Source of the DNA: Microbacterium sp. BK668
GTDB lineage: Bacteria; Actinomycetota; Actinomycetes; Actinomycetales; Microbacteriaceae
Assembly: GCF_004362195.1 (NCBI RefSeq)
Contig: NZ_SNWG01000001.1
Span: 2,418,001-2,482,000, forward strand
DNA: 64,000 bases
Reading direction: 5' to 3'
Position numbers and translations under genes: made by a program. Positions within the stretch are counted from its first letter, which is position 1. Every line of letters begins with the position of its first letter. The notes under the pieces were generated by a model. That model did not search any database. It saw nothing but the letters and a program-made list of their open reading frames with translations, and was not told where the DNA came from. Positions 47,875 to 58,089 of this stretch are shown piece by piece.

Positions 47875-50253
47875 ATGCGTCCTGCGTCGACGTACCGCCT
47901 GCAGATCCGCAAGGCCTTCGACCTGGGCGCCGCCGCCGAGGTCGCGGGATATCTCCGCGACCTCGGCGCGGACTGGGCGTACCTCTCGCCCCTCCTGCAG
48001 GCCACCGAAGGATCCGACCACGGCTACGACGTCATCGATCCGTCCCGCGTGGACCCCGCGCGGGGCGGCCGGGAGGGGCTGGACCGGTTCGTCGCCGCAG
48101 CGCGCTCGGCGGGCCTCGGCATCCTGGTCGACATCGTCCCCAACCACATGGGCGTCTCGGCGCCCGCGACGAACCCGTGGTGGTGGGATGTGCTGCTGCG
48201 CGGCCGCGACTCCCGCTACGGCGAGGCGTTCGACATCGACTGGGAGTACGGCGACGGGCGTGTGCGCGTGCCGATCCTCGGCGACGAGCTCGACGCGATC
48301 CTCGAAGCCGGTGAGCTCACCGCGGACCCGGAGCCCGGACCGCAGACGCCGTTCGGCGAGCTGCGCTACTTCGACCACCGGCTGCCGCTGGCCGAGGGGA
48401 CGGCTCCCGCAGAGGCGACGACGGATGCCGCGGCCCTCCGCGAGATCCTCTCCCGCCAGCACTGGGAGCTGATGTTCTGGCGGCGCGAGGCGTCCGAGCT
48501 CAACTACCGCCGCTTCTTCGCCGTCACGACCCTCGCGGGCGTGCGGGTCGAGGTTCCGTGGGTGTTCGACGAGACGCACGTCGAGATCCTGCGCTGGGTG
48601 CGCGAGGGCCTCGTCGACGGGCTGCGCGTCGACCACCCGGACGGTCTGCTCGACCCCGGGGCGTACCTCGAACGGCTCGCCGAGGCGACCGAGGGCACCT
48701 ACGTCCTCGTCGAGAAGATCCTCGAGCACAGCGGCACCGATCACCCCGAGCCGCTGCCGTCGTGGTGGCGCACCGACGGCACGACGGGGTACGACGCGAT
48801 GGCCGAGATCGACCGCGTGCTGATCGACCCGGCGGGGGAGCGTGCCCTCGACGACCTCGACGCACGTCTGCGCGCCGAGTCGGGACTGACCCCGCCCGTG
48901 CCCTACGCCGAGGTCATCCACGGCACGAAGCGCATGATCGCCGACACGATCCAGCAGGCCGAGATCCGGCGCCTGGTCCGGACTCTGCCGGAGCCGATCG
49001 ACGGCGCCGCCGACGCCCTCGCCGAGCTCCTCGCGTGCTTCCCGGTGTACCGCTCCTACCTCCCCGCCGGGCGCGAGAACCTCGACGCCGCCGCCGCCGA
49101 GGCGTCCGCGCGCCGTCCCGACCTCGCGGACGCGATCGACCGCCTCGTGCCGATCCTCCGCGATCCCGCGTCTGAGGTCGCCCAGCGCTTCCAGCAGACG
49201 ACCGGTCCGGTCATGGCCAAGGGCGTCGAGGACACCGCGTTCTACCGGCAGACACGTCTCGGAACGCTGACCGAGGTCGGCGGCGACCCGGGGGTGTTCT
49301 CCCTCCCGGTGACCGGCTTCCACCGCGCGTTCGCGGGGCGCCACGCCGGGTGGCCGCACAGCATGACCTCGCTGTCTACGCACGACACCAAGCGCGGGGA
49401 AGACGTGCGCGCCCGCCTCTCGGTCCTCGCGGAGGTCCCGGACCGCTGGGCGGAGGTGCTGGAGGGCCTGCGCAGGATCGCCTCCACCGGCCACGGCCCC
49501 TTCGACTCCCTGCTGTGGCAGGCGATCATCGGCGCGTGGCCGGCGACGCCCGAGCGGCTGCACGCCTACGCGGAGAAGGCGGCGCGCGAGGCCGCCGAGG
49601 CGACCGGCTGGTGGGATCCCGACCCGGCGTTCGAAGAGCGCATGCATGATCTGGTCGACGCGGCGTTCGGCCGCGGGGTCGCGATGGTCAACGACTTCGT
49701 CCGCGAGATCCGGCCGTTCGGCTGGTCGAACGCGCTCGGCGCCAAGCTGCTGCAGCTGGCAGGACCGGGCGTGCCCGACGTGTACCAGGGCTCCGAGCTC
49801 TGGGAGACCTCGCTCGTCGATCCCGACAACCGCCGACCGGTCGACTTCGCGGCGCGCCGGGCGATGCTCGCCGAGCTCGACGACGGCTTCCCCCTCGGTG
49901 ACCTGCCGCCCATCGACAAGACCGGGGCCGCGAAGCTGCTCGTGATGTCCAGGGCGCTGCGCCTGCGTCGCGACCGACCGGGGCTCTTCACGCGCTACAC
50001 CCCGATGACGGTGGTGGGCGAGGCATCCGCGCACGCGATCGCCTACGACCGCGGCGGCGCCGTCGCCGTCGCGACGCGACTGCCCGTCGGGCTCGACCGC
50101 CGCGGCGGGTGGGGTGACACGGCGCTGCTGCGCCGCCCGGGTCCCGCCGTCGACGTGATCACGGGCCGCCGGTTCGACGGCCGAACCGTTCCCCTCGCCG
50201 ACCTGCTGTCGCGGTACCCCGTGGCACTCCTGGCGACCGAGGAGGAATCGTGA
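47875..50253 (+). CDS. treY: Malto-oligosyltrehalose synthase
   Basis: Converts the reducing end of maltodextrins to an alpha,alpha-1,1 (trehalosyl) linkage. A GH13 protein of 792 residues with PASTYRLQI at the N terminus. The catalytic regions are [27 protein letters not shown] (nucleophile) and [12 protein letters not shown] (acid/base), and the C-terminal region has [13 protein letters not shown]. It overlaps treZ at its stop codon, so synthase and hydrolase are co-translated. Confidence 0.96.
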   Translation: MRPASTYRLQIRKAFDLGAAAEVAGYLRDLGADWAYLSPLLQATEGSDHGYDVIDPSRVDPARGGREGLDRFVAAARSAGLGILVDIVPNHMGVSAPATNPWWWDVLLRGRDSRYGEAFDIDWEYGDGRVRVPILGDELDAILEAGELTADPEPGPQTPFGELRYFDHRLPLAEGTAPAEATTDAAALREILSRQHWELMFWRREASELNYRRFFAVTTLAGVRVEVPWVFDETHVEILRWVREGLVDGLRVDHPDGLLDPGAYLERLAEATEGTYVLVEKILEHSGTDHPEPLPSWWRTDGTTGYDAMAEIDRVLIDPAGERALDDLDARLRAESGLTPPVPYAEVIHGTKRMIADTIQQAEIRRLVRTLPEPIDGAADALAELLACFPVYRSYLPAGRENLDAAAAEASARRPDLADAIDRLVPILRDPASEVAQRFQQTTGPVMAKGVEDTAFYRQTRLGTLTEVGGDPGVFSLPVTGFHRAFAGRHAGWPHSMTSLSTHDTKRGEDVRARLSVLAEVPDRWAEVLEGLRRIASTGHGPFDSLLWQAIIGAWPATPERLHAYAEKAAREAAEATGWWDPDPAFEERMHDLVDAAFGRGVAMVNDFVREIRPFGWSNALGAKLLQLAGPGVPDVYQGSELWETSLVDPDNRRPVDFAARRAMLAELDDGFPLGDLPPIDKTGAAKLLVMSRALRLRRDRPGLFTRYTPMTVVGEASAHAIAYDRGGAVAVATRLPVGLDRRGGWGDTALLRRPGPAVDVITGRRFDGRTVPLADLLSRYPVALLATEEES

Positions 50254-51983
50254 TCGAGGTCTGGGCCCCCCATGTCGAGCGCGTGCGGCTGCGTCGCGGA
50301 GGCGGGGGAGAGGATGCTGAGCTGGAGCGCCGCGACGGAGGCTGGTGGTGGGCGGACGCCGAGCTCTCCGACGGCGAGGAATACGGCTTCCTGCTCGGCG
50401 ACTCCGACGTCGTGCGACCCGACCCCCGGTCGCGGCGGCAGCCCCGCGGCGTCCACGACCTCTCCGCGCACTTCGACCCGTCGCGGTTCGAGTGGACGGA
50501 CGGCGCGTGGAGGGGCCGGCAGCTGGCGGGCGGACTCATCTACGAGCTGCACCTCGGCACCTTCACCCCCGAGGGCACCCTCGACGCCGCGATCGGCAAG
50601 CTCGATCACCTCGTCGAGCTCGGCGTGACGCACGTCGAGCTGCTGCCGGTCAACGGGTTCAACGGAGTCTGGAACTGGGGATACGACGGCGTCCTCTGGA
50701 ACACCGTCCACGAGGCCTACGGCGGACCGGCCGCCTACCAGCGGTTCATCGACGCGGCGCACGCGGCCGGCTTGGCCGTCCTCCAGGATGTGGTGCACAA
50801 CCACCTCGGCCCGAGCGGCAACTACCTTCCCGAGTTCGGTCCGTACCTGCGCGACTCGAGCCGCAACACGTGGGGTCTGAGCGTCAACCTCGGCGAGCCG
50901 GCCGTCCGCCGCCACATCGTCGACAGCGCGCTCATGTGGATGCGCGACTATCACGTCGACGGGCTGCGCCTGGATGCCGTGCACGCGCTGAAGGACGACT
51001 CGCCGGTGCACATCCTGCAGGAGCTCGCCGAGGCGTCCGACGTCCTCTCGGCGCATCTGGGACGCCCGCTGACCCTCGTCGCCGAGTCGGACATGAACGA
51101 TCCGAAGCTCATCCTTCCGCGCGAGGCCGGGGGCTATGGCCTGACCGCCCAGTGGAGCGACGACTGGCACCACGCGGTCCACGTCGCGCTGACCGGTGAG
51201 ACGACCGGCTACTACGAGGACTTCGCGGCGATCGACGCGCTGCCGAAGGCCTGGACCAAGGGCTTCTTCCACGACGGCACCTACTCGTCGTTCCGCGGCA
51301 GGGATCACGGGTTCCCCATCCCCGCGCACGTGCCCGCGTGGCGCCTGGTCACCTTCGCACAGGACCACGACCAGATCGGGAATCGTGCCGTCGGGGACCG
51401 CCTCAGCGCGACGCTGCCGTTCGAGCGGCTCGCCGTGGCCGCCGTCCTCACGCTCACCGCGCCGGGAACCCCCATGCTGTTCATGGGTGAGGAATGGGGG
51501 GCCTCCACGCCCTGGCAGTTCTTCACGTCGCACCCCGAGCCGGAGCTCGGAGAGGCGACCGCCAAGGGGCGCATCGCCGAGTTCGAGCGCATGGGCTGGG
51601 ATCCCGCCGTCGTGCCCGATCCACAGGATCCCGAGACGTTCCGCCGATCGAAGCTGCGCTGGGACGAGGCGGGGGAGGGCGAGCATCATCGCCTGCTCGC
51701 GCTCTACCGGGCGCTGGCCCGGCTGCGCCGCGAGCGACCGGAGCTGACCGACCCCGCCTTCGGCTCCCTCGGCGGCGAAGCGGTCGAGGGGCAGGGCGGC
51801 AGGGTCTTCCGTCTGCGCCGCGGCGACCTGCTCGTGCTCGTGAACCTCGGACAGGAGGCGGTTCGCTTCGAGGGGACGGCGGAGATCCTGCTGGCGACGG
51901 ATGCCGCGACGGTCGTCGTGGAGGGTTCGCTGCTGCTGCCGCGGGACAGCGCGGCGGTCGTGGTCGCGCCCGCCGGCGCGTAG
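50250..51983 (+). CDS. treZ: Malto-oligosyltrehalose trehalohydrolase
   Basis: Releases free trehalose from maltooligosyl-trehalose. It has an N-terminal E-set domain ([13 protein letters not shown]). The GH13 regions are [21 protein letters not shown] (nucleophile), LVAESDMND (acid/base) and [17 protein letters not shown], and [16 protein letters not shown] closes the active site. The 577 residues are normal. The GTG start shares bases with the treY stop. The glgX-treY-treZ set is the complete TreX-TreY-TreZ route. Confidence 0.96.
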   Translation: MIEVWAPHVERVRLRRGGGGEDAELERRDGGWWWADAELSDGEEYGFLLGDSDVVRPDPRSRRQPRGVHDLSAHFDPSRFEWTDGAWRGRQLAGGLIYELHLGTFTPEGTLDAAIGKLDHLVELGVTHVELLPVNGFNGVWNWGYDGVLWNTVHEAYGGPAAYQRFIDAAHAAGLAVLQDVVHNHLGPSGNYLPEFGPYLRDSSRNTWGLSVNLGEPAVRRHIVDSALMWMRDYHVDGLRLDAVHALKDDSPVHILQELAEASDVLSAHLGRPLTLVAESDMNDPKLILPREAGGYGLTAQWSDDWHHAVHVALTGETTGYYEDFAAIDALPKAWTKGFFHDGTYSSFRGRDHGFPIPAHVPAWRLVTFAQDHDQIGNRAVGDRLSATLPFERLAVAAVLTLTAPGTPMLFMGEEWGASTPWQFFTSHPEPELGEATAKGRIAEFERMGWDPAVVPDPQDPETFRRSKLRWDEAGEGEHHRLLALYRALARLRRERPELTDPAFGSLGGEAVEGQGGRVFRLRRGDLLVLVNLGQEAVRFEGTAEILLATDAATVVVEGSLLLPRDSAAVVVAPAGA

Positions 51984-52016
51984 CGGCCGGCTGACCGCCC
52001 GGAAGGCCTCTCGACG

Positions 52017-52799
52017 TCAGTCGACGCCGAGGAAGGACCGGTCGGTGAGGGTGATCGGCCCTGCCTCGGTGATGGCGACGGTGTGCTCGGAGTGCGCCCC
52101 CCGAGAGCCGTCGGCGCTGCGCAGCGTCCAGCCGTCGGGATCGGTGATGAGCTCGTCGGTGCCGGCCAGGAACCACGGCTCGAGGGCCACCACGAGGCCC
52201 GCGCGCAGGGGATAGCCCCGGTTCGGCTTGCCGTCGTTCGGAACGTGGGGGTCGCCGTGCATGACGCGGCCGACGCCGTGACCGCCGAAGTCGGTGTTGA
52301 TGCTGTAGCCGTCGGCGTGGGCGATCTCGGCGATCGCGTGCGAGATGTCGCCGATGCGGTTGCCGACGACGGCGGCGGCGATCGCGGCATCCAGAGCCTG
52401 CTCGGTCGTGGCGATGAGCGCGAGGTCCTCGTCGCGTGGCGTCCCGACGACGAAGGACACGGCGGAGTCGGCGACCCAGCCGTCGATCGACACGGCGAAG
52501 TCGAGCGAGACCAGATCCCCGTCGCGGAGCGCGTAGTCGAAGGGGAGGCCGTGGAGGACCGCGTCGTTGACCGACGTGCAGATGACCTTGCCGAAGGGCC
52601 GGGCGCCGAACGACGGGTGATAGTCGATGTAGCACGACTCGGCGCCGGCGCGGCGGATCAGTTCGTGCGCGCGACGATCGATCGACAGGAGGTTCGTCCC
52701 GACCTTCGTCTCGTCGCGGAGGGTCGCGAGGGTCTCGGCGACGAATCGCCCGGCGGGTCGCATGGCCTCGATCTCGGCCGGTGTGCGCAGCTCGATCAT
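52017..52799 (-). CDS. map: Methionine aminopeptidase, type I
   Basis: Removes the N-terminal methionine from new proteins. A 260-residue member of the pita-bread metalloprotease fold. The metal ligands can be placed in LVSLDFAVSIDGWVADSAVS (two Asp), GGHGVGRVMH (His), VVALEPWF (Glu) and SEHTVAITE (Glu), with the substrate histidine in YHPSFG. No N-terminal zinc-finger extension. It has GAGAGGAG before ATG 52799 and a CAGAAT further upstream as possible -10. Convergent with treZ, with only 33 nt between stops and no hairpin seen. Confidence 0.95.
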   Translation of the reverse strand: MIELRTPAEIEAMRPAGRFVAETLATLRDETKVGTNLLSIDRRAHELIRRAGAESCYIDYHPSFGARPFGKVICTSVNDAVLHGLPFDYALRDGDLVSLDFAVSIDGWVADSAVSFVVGTPRDEDLALIATTEQALDAAIAAAVVGNRIGDISHAIAEIAHADGYSINTDFGGHGVGRVMHGDPHVPNDGKPNRGYPLRAGLVVALEPWFLAGTDELITDPDGWTLRSADGSRGAHSEHTVAITEAGPITLTDRSFLGVD

Positions 52800-52902
52800 C
52801 GCGCTCCTCTCAACCTGTCCATTCTGTCGGATGGCCCGCCGAGGTCGCTGAGAGGATGCCTCGCGGACGACCGGAGCCGGTCCGCGGAGGAGGCGACCGG
52901 CG

Positions 52903-52908
52903 TACCAT
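52903..52908 (+). promoter_or_regulatory. -10 box of the membrane-protein gene
   Basis: TACCAT, 7 nt before ATG 52916. Confidence 0.55.
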
Positions 52909-52915
52909 CGGGAGC

Positions 52916-53431
52916 ATGTGGCTGCGTCGCGCGTTCTACGGCTGGCTCTTCCCGGCTGCGTTCCTGCTGCCGCTGTGGCTGCTCGTCGGCTGGGCCGTGT
53001 TCAACGCCGGCGGGTGGGCCTTCCTCTGGGTGCTCTTCCTCGCGATCCCGGCGGTGTTCATCGGACAGCTCGTCCTGACGCTCCTCGTGCGAGCGCGGGG
53101 CACGGTGCGCGCCGAGCGGGCGGTCTCGTGGTGGGATGTCCTCGGGTTCACCGTGTGGCACCTGCTGATCATCTCGCTCGGCTTCTTCGACGAGGCCTGG
53201 TGGGCACCGGCCATGGTCGTGACGATCCTGGCGGGGGTCGGCCTGTTCTGGCTCACCCTGTGGCAGCTGTGGCGCGAGGCGCGGCCCTCGCGCATGGTCC
53301 TGTACACGACCGAGGGCGTCGCCTACCTCCCGCCGACGGTGACGACGGATGCCTCGTCCGGCGGAACCCGCTCGCACGACCCCGGCGAGGTCTTCGTCAT
53401 CACCGAGAGGCGCGACCCCGACGCATCCTGA
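52916..53431 (+). CDS. Small integral membrane protein of unknown function
   Basis: A 171-residue protein with four predicted hydrophobic segments, at about residues 8-28, 33-55, 78-95 and 100-120. A cytoplasmic-looking basic and polar tail (WREARPSRMVLYTTEG to the end) follows. Tryptophan-rich. No family is recognised. The conserved-looking WWDVLGFTVWHLLIISLGFF lies in the third segment. ATG 52916 fits both the TACCAT box and the membrane topology. It precedes the rplS promoter. Confidence 0.75.
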   Translation: MWLRRAFYGWLFPAAFLLPLWLLVGWAVFNAGGWAFLWVLFLAIPAVFIGQLVLTLLVRARGTVRAERAVSWWDVLGFTVWHLLIISLGFFDEAWWAPAMVVTILAGVGLFWLTLWQLWREARPSRMVLYTTEGVAYLPPTVTTDASSGGTRSHDPGEVFVITERRDPDAS

Positions 53432-53441
53432 CCGGCGCGTT

Positions 53442-53604
53442 TTGGCCGGTCGCGTCATCCGTGGCAGAATGGCTGTTTGTGCCCTGACCCGGCTCTGCCT
53501 CAGGGGAGCACGTCGTGCGGAAGCGATTCCCTCGGCCCCGGGCACACGACATCCTTTCCCCTCTTTTCGCGGTCGACCTGTGGCGGCCGCAGGAAGTGAC
53601 GATC
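53442..53604 (+). promoter_or_regulatory. rplS promoter and structured leader
   Basis: TTGGCC (53442-53447), a 17-bp spacer and CAGAAT (53465-53470) form a promoter, giving a leader of about 128 nt. TGTGCCC (53478-53484) can pair with GGGCACA (53540-53546). CCCTGA (53482-53487) can pair with TCAGGG (53500-53505). Both helices use bases 53482-53484, so they exclude each other, as in a regulatory switch. GCAGGAAG near 53590 is the ribosome binding site. Confidence 0.5.
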
Positions 53605-53952
53605 ATGCAGATCCTCGACGCCGTCGATGCGGCCTCGCTCCGCTCGGACATCCCCGTCTTCAGCCCCGGTGACACCGTCAAGGTGCACGTCAACATCACC
53701 GAGGGCAACCGCTCCCGCATCCAGGTCTTCCAGGGCGTCGTCATCGGCCGCTCCGGCGACGGCGTGCGCGAGACCTTCACGGTCCGCAAGATCAGCTTCC
53801 AGGTCGGCGTCGAGCGCACCTTCCCCGTGCACAGCCCCGTCATCGACCACATCGAGGTCGTGACCCGCGGTGACGTCCGCCGTGCGAAGCTCTACTACCT
53901 GCGCAACCTCCGTGGCAAGAAGGCCAAGATCAAGGAGAAGCGCGAGAACTGA
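53605..53952 (+). CDS. rplS: 50S ribosomal protein L19
   Basis: A 115-residue protein with the L19 landmarks [52 protein letters not shown] and the basic C terminus [20 protein letters not shown] 53605 gives the standard N terminus. It is a single-gene unit with its own long leader and a strong terminator, followed by lepB on a separate transcript. Confidence 0.97.
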   Translation: MQILDAVDAASLRSDIPVFSPGDTVKVHVNITEGNRSRIQVFQGVVIGRSGDGVRETFTVRKISFQVGVERTFPVHSPVIDHIEVVTRGDVRRAKLYYLRNLRGKKAKIKEKREN

Positions 53953-53961
53953 GTTCTCTCC

Positions 53962-53997
53962 GACGATGCCCCGAGGCCCGCGCCCCGGGGCATCGTC
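53962..53997 (+). terminator. rplS terminator
   Basis: Perfect 12-bp stem, 53962-53973 with 53986-53997, and a 12-nt loop, starting 10 nt after the stop. It is followed by ATCTTCCCC, a weak T-rich tail. Confidence 0.75.
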
Positions 53998-54115
53998 ATC
54001 TTCCCCGTGTGAGGGGCACCGACGATAACGCGTCCGGCGGCCAAGCGCGCCGGAGTGTGCGACCCTTGAGATGACGGCCCACCGAACTCCCCGGCGAGCC
54101 CGGTGAAGGACCCAC

Positions 54116-54979
54116 ATGACGACCGAGCAGACGGCTTCCGCGGAGCCTCTTCCCACTCCGAACTCGGCGTCGGGCACGGATCAGCGCCGGCGGGGATGGC
54201 TCTACTTCCTGCGCGACGTCGTGATCATCGTGCTCGTCGCGGTGCTCGTGTCGTTCCTGGTCAAGACGTTCATCGTCCGCTCGTTCTACATCCCCTCGGG
54301 GTCGATGGAGGACACGCTGCTGGTCAACGACCGGATCCTCGTCGACGAGATCACCCCCCGCTTCGGCGGCTACGACCGCGGCCAGATCGTCGTGTTCCGG
54401 GATCCGGGCGGATGGCTTCCGCCGGCGCCTGAGGACACGCGCCCGCCGATCGAGCAGAGCGTGGACTGGCTCCTCTCCCTCGTCGGCCTGTCGGCGCCCG
54501 ACAGCGACGACCACCTGATCAAGCGCATCATCGGGCTCCCGGGCGACCATGTCGTCTGCTGCAATGCGATCGGGCAGATCACGATCAACGACGTGCCGAT
54601 CGACGAATCGTCGTACCTCAAGCTGCCCGGCGGCGAGACCGCCGCCTCGGGGGATCCGTTCGACGTCGTCGTGCCGGACGACAGTCTCTGGGTGCTGGGG
54701 GACAACCGGTACCGCTCGAAGGACTCCCGCTACAACCAGGACCAGCCGGGGGACGGCTTCGTGCCGCTCGAGAACGTCGTGGGCCGGGCGTTCCTCATCA
54801 CGTGGCCGCTCTCGCGGTTCGGGATGCTGGACTTCCACCCGGCGGTCTTCGCCGGTGTCCCGGCGGCGGGCGACGAGGGCTCGGAATCCGGCGCGGGCTC
54901 GGACCCGCCCGGCTCGGGCTCGGGCTCGGGGTCCGGCGACCGGGACTCCACTCCCGTGGAGGAGACTCCGGGATCGTGA
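54116..54979 (+). CDS. lepB: Signal peptidase I
   Basis: Cleaves signal peptides of exported proteins. It has a cytoplasmic N terminus, one membrane segment at about residues 34-54, the nucleophile Ser63 in IPSGSMEDTL and the general base Lys136 in LIKRIIGLPGD. The box E-type VLGDNRYRSKDSR also supports the family. The C terminus after residue 250 is a low-complexity acidic Gly/Ser tail, unusual but common in actinobacteria. ATG 54116 has GAAGGA upstream. Its stop overlaps the rnhB GTG (GTGA). Confidence 0.95.
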   Translation: MTTEQTASAEPLPTPNSASGTDQRRRGWLYFLRDVVIIVLVAVLVSFLVKTFIVRSFYIPSGSMEDTLLVNDRILVDEITPRFGGYDRGQIVVFRDPGGWLPPAPEDTRPPIEQSVDWLLSLVGLSAPDSDDHLIKRIIGLPGDHVVCCNAIGQITINDVPIDESSYLKLPGGETAASGDPFDVVVPDDSLWVLGDNRYRSKDSRYNQDQPGDGFVPLENVVGRAFLITWPLSRFGMLDFHPAVFAGVPAAGDEGSESGAGSDPPGSGSGSGSGDRDSTPVEETPGS

Positions 54980-55635
54980 CGGTCGTCGAGCCGCGGCTGA
55001 CCCTGGAACGCCGGCTGCTCAAGGAGTGGCCGGTCGTCATCGCGTGCGACGAGGTGGGCCGGGGCGCCCTGGCGGGCCCGGTCGCGGTCGGTGCGAGCGT
55101 CGTCACTCCCGCCGACGCCCGCCGCCGCATCCCGGAGGGCCTGCGCGACTCGAAGCTCGTTCCCGAGCCCCGGCGCGCAGACGTCGCCGCGCGCGCCGCC
55201 AGGTGGGTCTCGGTCAGCGCGGTCGGATGGGCGAGCAGCGTCGAGATCGACGAGATCGGAATCATGCGCGCCCTCGGCCTCGCGACGATCCGAGCCCTCG
55301 CGGACCTGCGCGCACACGGGGTCGTGCCCGAGGAGGCGATCGTCATCCTCGACGGCAACTACGACTACATCACGCCTGCCGGCGCGACCGGTCTGACCGT
55401 CCGGCCGGTCATCAAGGCCGACCGCGACTGCGCGAGTGCGGCCGCGGCATCCGTCATCGCGAAAGTCGCCCGGGACGCGCTGATGACCGGGCTGCACGAC
55501 GAGCTGCCGGCGTACAACTGGATGAGCAACAAGGGTTATGCCAGCCCCGATCACCGCGAGGCGATCCGCGCGCACGGCATCAGCCGGCACCACCGCGCGT
55601 CGTGGTCGATCGCCGACGCGCCGACTCTCTTCTGA
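54976..55635 (+). CDS. rnhB: Ribonuclease HII
   Basis: Cuts RNA in RNA-DNA hybrids and removes single ribonucleotides. The first catalytic Asp-Glu pair is in VIACDEVGRGALAGPVAVG. The third and fourth acidic sites are in IVILDGNYDYI and IKADRDCASAAAASVIAKV. The C terminus has NKGYASPDHREAI and HGISRHHRASW. The product has 219 residues. It is translationally coupled to lepB and convergent with the DUF2469 gene, a common actinobacterial neighbour. Confidence 0.95.
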   Translation: MTVVEPRLTLERRLLKEWPVVIACDEVGRGALAGPVAVGASVVTPADARRRIPEGLRDSKLVPEPRRADVAARAARWVSVSAVGWASSVEIDEIGIMRALGLATIRALADLRAHGVVPEEAIVILDGNYDYITPAGATGLTVRPVIKADRDCASAAAASVIAKVARDALMTGLHDELPAYNWMSNKGYASPDHREAIRAHGISRHHRASWSIADAPTLF

Positions 55636-55667
55636 CCCGCCCGCCCGAGACCAGGAGAGGGCGCTCG

Positions 55668-55700
55668 GATCAGGACCGATCCCGCCGCGGCATCCTGATC
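55668..55700. terminator. Inverted repeat between rnhB and DUF2469 gene
   Basis: GATCAGGA (55668-55675) and TCCTGATC (55693-55700) form an 8-bp stem with a 17-nt loop between convergent genes. A weak terminator candidate. Confidence 0.4.
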
Positions 55701-55729
55701 TCAGCGCTTCAGCCTGACCCCGTGCCTGC

Positions 55730-56053
55730 TCAGCTGTCGAGGGACAGCTCTTCGGGGAGGTGGAAGTCGCGGCGCGAGAGCTCCTCGACGTTGACATCCT
55801 TGAACGTCAGCACCCGCACGGACTTCACGAACCGGTCGGCGCGGTAGATGTCCCACACCCACACGTCGTTCATCGAGATCTCGAAGTAGAAGTCGTGCTC
55901 GGTGTCGCGGCGGACGACGTTGACCTCGTTGGCGAGATAGAACCGCCGCTCGGTCTCGATCACGTACTGGAACTGAGAGACGACGTCGCGGTATTCGCGG
56001 TAGAGCGCAAGCTCGAGTTCGCGGTCGTAGTCCTCGAAGACTTCGTCATCCAT
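55730..56053 (-). CDS. DUF2469 family protein
   Basis: A 107-residue, strongly acidic protein rich in aromatic residues: MDDEVFEDYDRELELALYRE, then ERRFYLANEVNVVRR, FYFEISMNDVWVWDIYRADR. Actinobacterial DUF2469 proteins are nearly invariant and lie between rnhB and yraN, as here. The function is unknown. GGAGG with 4-nt spacing precedes ATG 56053, and TAGGAT (plus ATCCTA, 56063-56068) is 9 nt upstream, so it could be leaderless or have a very short leader. Confidence 0.9.
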   Translation of the reverse strand: MDDEVFEDYDRELELALYREYRDVVSQFQYVIETERRFYLANEVNVVRRDTEHDFYFEISMNDVWVWDIYRADRFVKSVRVLTFKDVNVEELSRRDFHLPEELSLDS

Positions 56054-56062
56054 GGTGCCTCC

Positions 56063-56068
56063 ATCCTA
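56063..56068 (-). promoter_or_regulatory. -10 box of the DUF2469 gene
   Basis: TAGGAT on the minus strand, 9 nt before ATG 56053. Confidence 0.5.
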
Positions 56069-56200
56069 GACAGGCGCGCGCGCCGCCCGGCTCGGCATGG
56101 CGACCGCGCCGGCTCCTCCCCAGGGCGCCCTCCGCGAGGACTTCGAACGGATGCCGCAGCCCGCCGTCGGTGAGCGATCCCGGCGCGCGAGTATGCCGGA

Positions 56201-56563
56201 ATGGCACAGAAGGACATCCTCGGGCGAGCGGGCGAGGATCGCGCGGCACGCCACTTGGAGGCGCTCGGCTACGAGGTGCTCTCGCGGAACTGGCGCGCGC
56301 CGGGGGGAGAGCTGGATCTCGTGGTCGCCTCCGCCGCGGAGATCGTCGTGGTCGAGGTGAAGACGCGGCGCAGCGAGGCCTTCGGGCATCCGTTCGAGGC
56401 GGTCGACGGGGTCAAGAAGGCGCGGCTGTGGCGGCTCGCGATGGCCTGGATCGCGGCGCACCGCGATCTCGTGCAGGGCCGCCGCCTCCGCATCGACGCC
56501 GTCGGGCTGATCGGGCCCGACCCCGCGACCGCCGCGCTCGAGCACCTCCGGGGCGTCGTATGA
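56201..56563 (+). CDS. YraN/UPF0102 family endonuclease-like protein
   Basis: A 120-residue protein with a PD-(D/E)XK-like core: ILGRAGEDRAARHLEALGYE, the acidic GGELDLVV and IVVVEVKTRRSEAFG with the ExK pair. The family is Holliday-junction-resolvase-like, and its role is undefined. The ATG at 56201 starts MAQKDILG. The comM start codon overlaps its last codons, so yraN-comM-dprA is one coupled unit. Confidence 0.92.
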   Translation: MAQKDILGRAGEDRAARHLEALGYEVLSRNWRAPGGELDLVVASAAEIVVVEVKTRRSEAFGHPFEAVDGVKKARLWRLAMAWIAAHRDLVQGRRLRIDAVGLIGPDPATAALEHLRGVV

Positions 56564-58089
56564 GCGTCGGGCGCACCTGGTCGGTCGCGCTGTCGGGCCT
56601 GGAGGGCGCCCTCGTCGAGGTCGAGGCCGACCTGTCGAACCAGACCCCGGGGTTCCAGATCATCGGCCTTCCCGACAAGGCGCTCGGCGAGGCGGCTCGG
56701 CGCGTGTTCAACGCGTGCGCGAACGCGGGCCTGCAGCTCCCGCGACGGCACCTGACGGTGAATCTGTCGCCCGCGAGCCTGCCGAAGAGCGGCTCGGGCT
56801 TCGACGTTGCGATCGCCATCGCGTCCCTCGCGACCGAGACGGCGATGGACGCCGCATCGATCGCTGCGACGGCGCATCTGGGCGAACTCGGGCTCGACGG
56901 CCGGCTCCGGCCCGTCCCCGGGGTCCTCCCTGCCGTGGCGGCGGCCGCGCAGGCCGGCATCCGCCGGGTCGTCGTCCCCTGGGCCAATCGGGAGGAGGCA
57001 CAGCTCGTCGAGGGCGTGACGGTGCTCGGTGCGATCGATCTCGCCGAGGTCGCCCGGTGGCATGGCGCCGTGGCCGAGGATCTCGGGCATGAGCCGGTCG
57101 CCGGTGGCGCGAGTGCGCCGGAGGACCCGCCCGAGCTCGATCTGAGCGAGGTCATCGGACAGCGCGAGGCCGTCGACGCGCTCGTCGTCGCCGCGGCGGG
57201 CGGGCACCACCTCCTCATGTGCGGGCCGCCGGGTGCCGGGAAGACGATGCTGGCACGGCGGCTTCCCGGCATCCTTCCCGCCCTCGACGATCGCGCCGCC
57301 CTCTCGGTCGCGTCGATCCGGTCGCTCTCCGGCGAGACCGTCACCGCCCTGTCGCGCGTGCCGCCCTTCGAGGCGCCGCACCATTCGGCCAGCATGGCCG
57401 CCCTCGTCGGCGGCGGGTCACGGCACGTGCGGCCGGGTGCCATCGCGCGCGCCAGTGAGGGCGTGCTGTTCCTCGACGAGGCGGGGGAGTTCATGGGATC
57501 GGCGCTCGACGCCCTCCGCCAGCCGCTGGAGGGCGGTTCGATCGTCATCCACCGAGCAGGGGCGACCGCGGCGTTCCCGGCGCGGTTCCAGCTCGTGCTC
57601 GCGACGAATCCGTGCCCGTGCGGCAACTACGGCGTGGTCGGGGGCGCCTGCATCTGCCCCGCCATGGCGATCCGCCGCTACCTCGGCCGCCTCTCCGGAC
57701 CGCTCCTCGATCGCATCGACATCGAGCTGTCGCTGGCGCGGGTGTCGGTTGCGCACCGGCACGCGTCGGCACCGCCGACACTGACGACCGCGGTCGCGCG
57801 CGACCGCGTCGGCGAGGCGCGCGCTCGCGCGGCACGTCGCCTCGCCGGGACGCCGTGGCGCGTGAACGCGCACGTCGCCGGCGCGTGGCTGCGGGAAGGG
57901 CCGCACGCGCCTCCGCCGGTCGTGCGACGGCCGCTCGACGCGGCGCTGCACCGCGGCGCCCTGACACTCCGCGGCTACGACCGGGTCCTCCGGGTGGCGT
58001 GGTCGATCGCCGACCTGGCCGGACGCGCGTCGCCCGGCGTCGAAGACGTCGGGCGCGCCCTCTACCTCAAGAAGGGGATCACTCCATGA
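56560..58089 (+). CDS. comM: YifB/ComM family Mg-chelatase-like AAA ATPase
   Basis: A 509-residue AAA+ ATPase. The N-terminal Lon-S5-like domain (TPGFQIIGLPDKALGEA, LPRRHLTVNLSPASLPKSG) is followed by Walker A LLMCGPPGAGKTMLARRLPG and Walker B VLFLDEAGEF, then the cysteine cluster NPCPCGNYG with CIC, and an arginine-finger region LLDRIDIEL. ComM promotes branch migration in natural transformation in other bacteria. It overlaps both yraN and dprA by 4 nt, and the pairing with DprA fits recombination of incoming single strands. Confidence 0.94.
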   Translation: MSVGRTWSVALSGLEGALVEVEADLSNQTPGFQIIGLPDKALGEAARRVFNACANAGLQLPRRHLTVNLSPASLPKSGSGFDVAIAIASLATETAMDAASIAATAHLGELGLDGRLRPVPGVLPAVAAAAQAGIRRVVVPWANREEAQLVEGVTVLGAIDLAEVARWHGAVAEDLGHEPVAGGASAPEDPPELDLSEVIGQREAVDALVVAAAGGHHLLMCGPPGAGKTMLARRLPGILPALDDRAALSVASIRSLSGETVTALSRVPPFEAPHHSASMAALVGGGSRHVRPGAIARASEGVLFLDEAGEFMGSALDALRQPLEGGSIVIHRAGATAAFPARFQLVLATNPCPCGNYGVVGGACICPAMAIRRYLGRLSGPLLDRIDIELSLARVSVAHRHASAPPTLTTAVARDRVGEARARAARRLAGTPWRVNAHVAGAWLREGPHAPPPVVRRPLDAALHRGALTLRGYDRVLRVAWSIADLAGRASPGVEDVGRALYLKKGITP

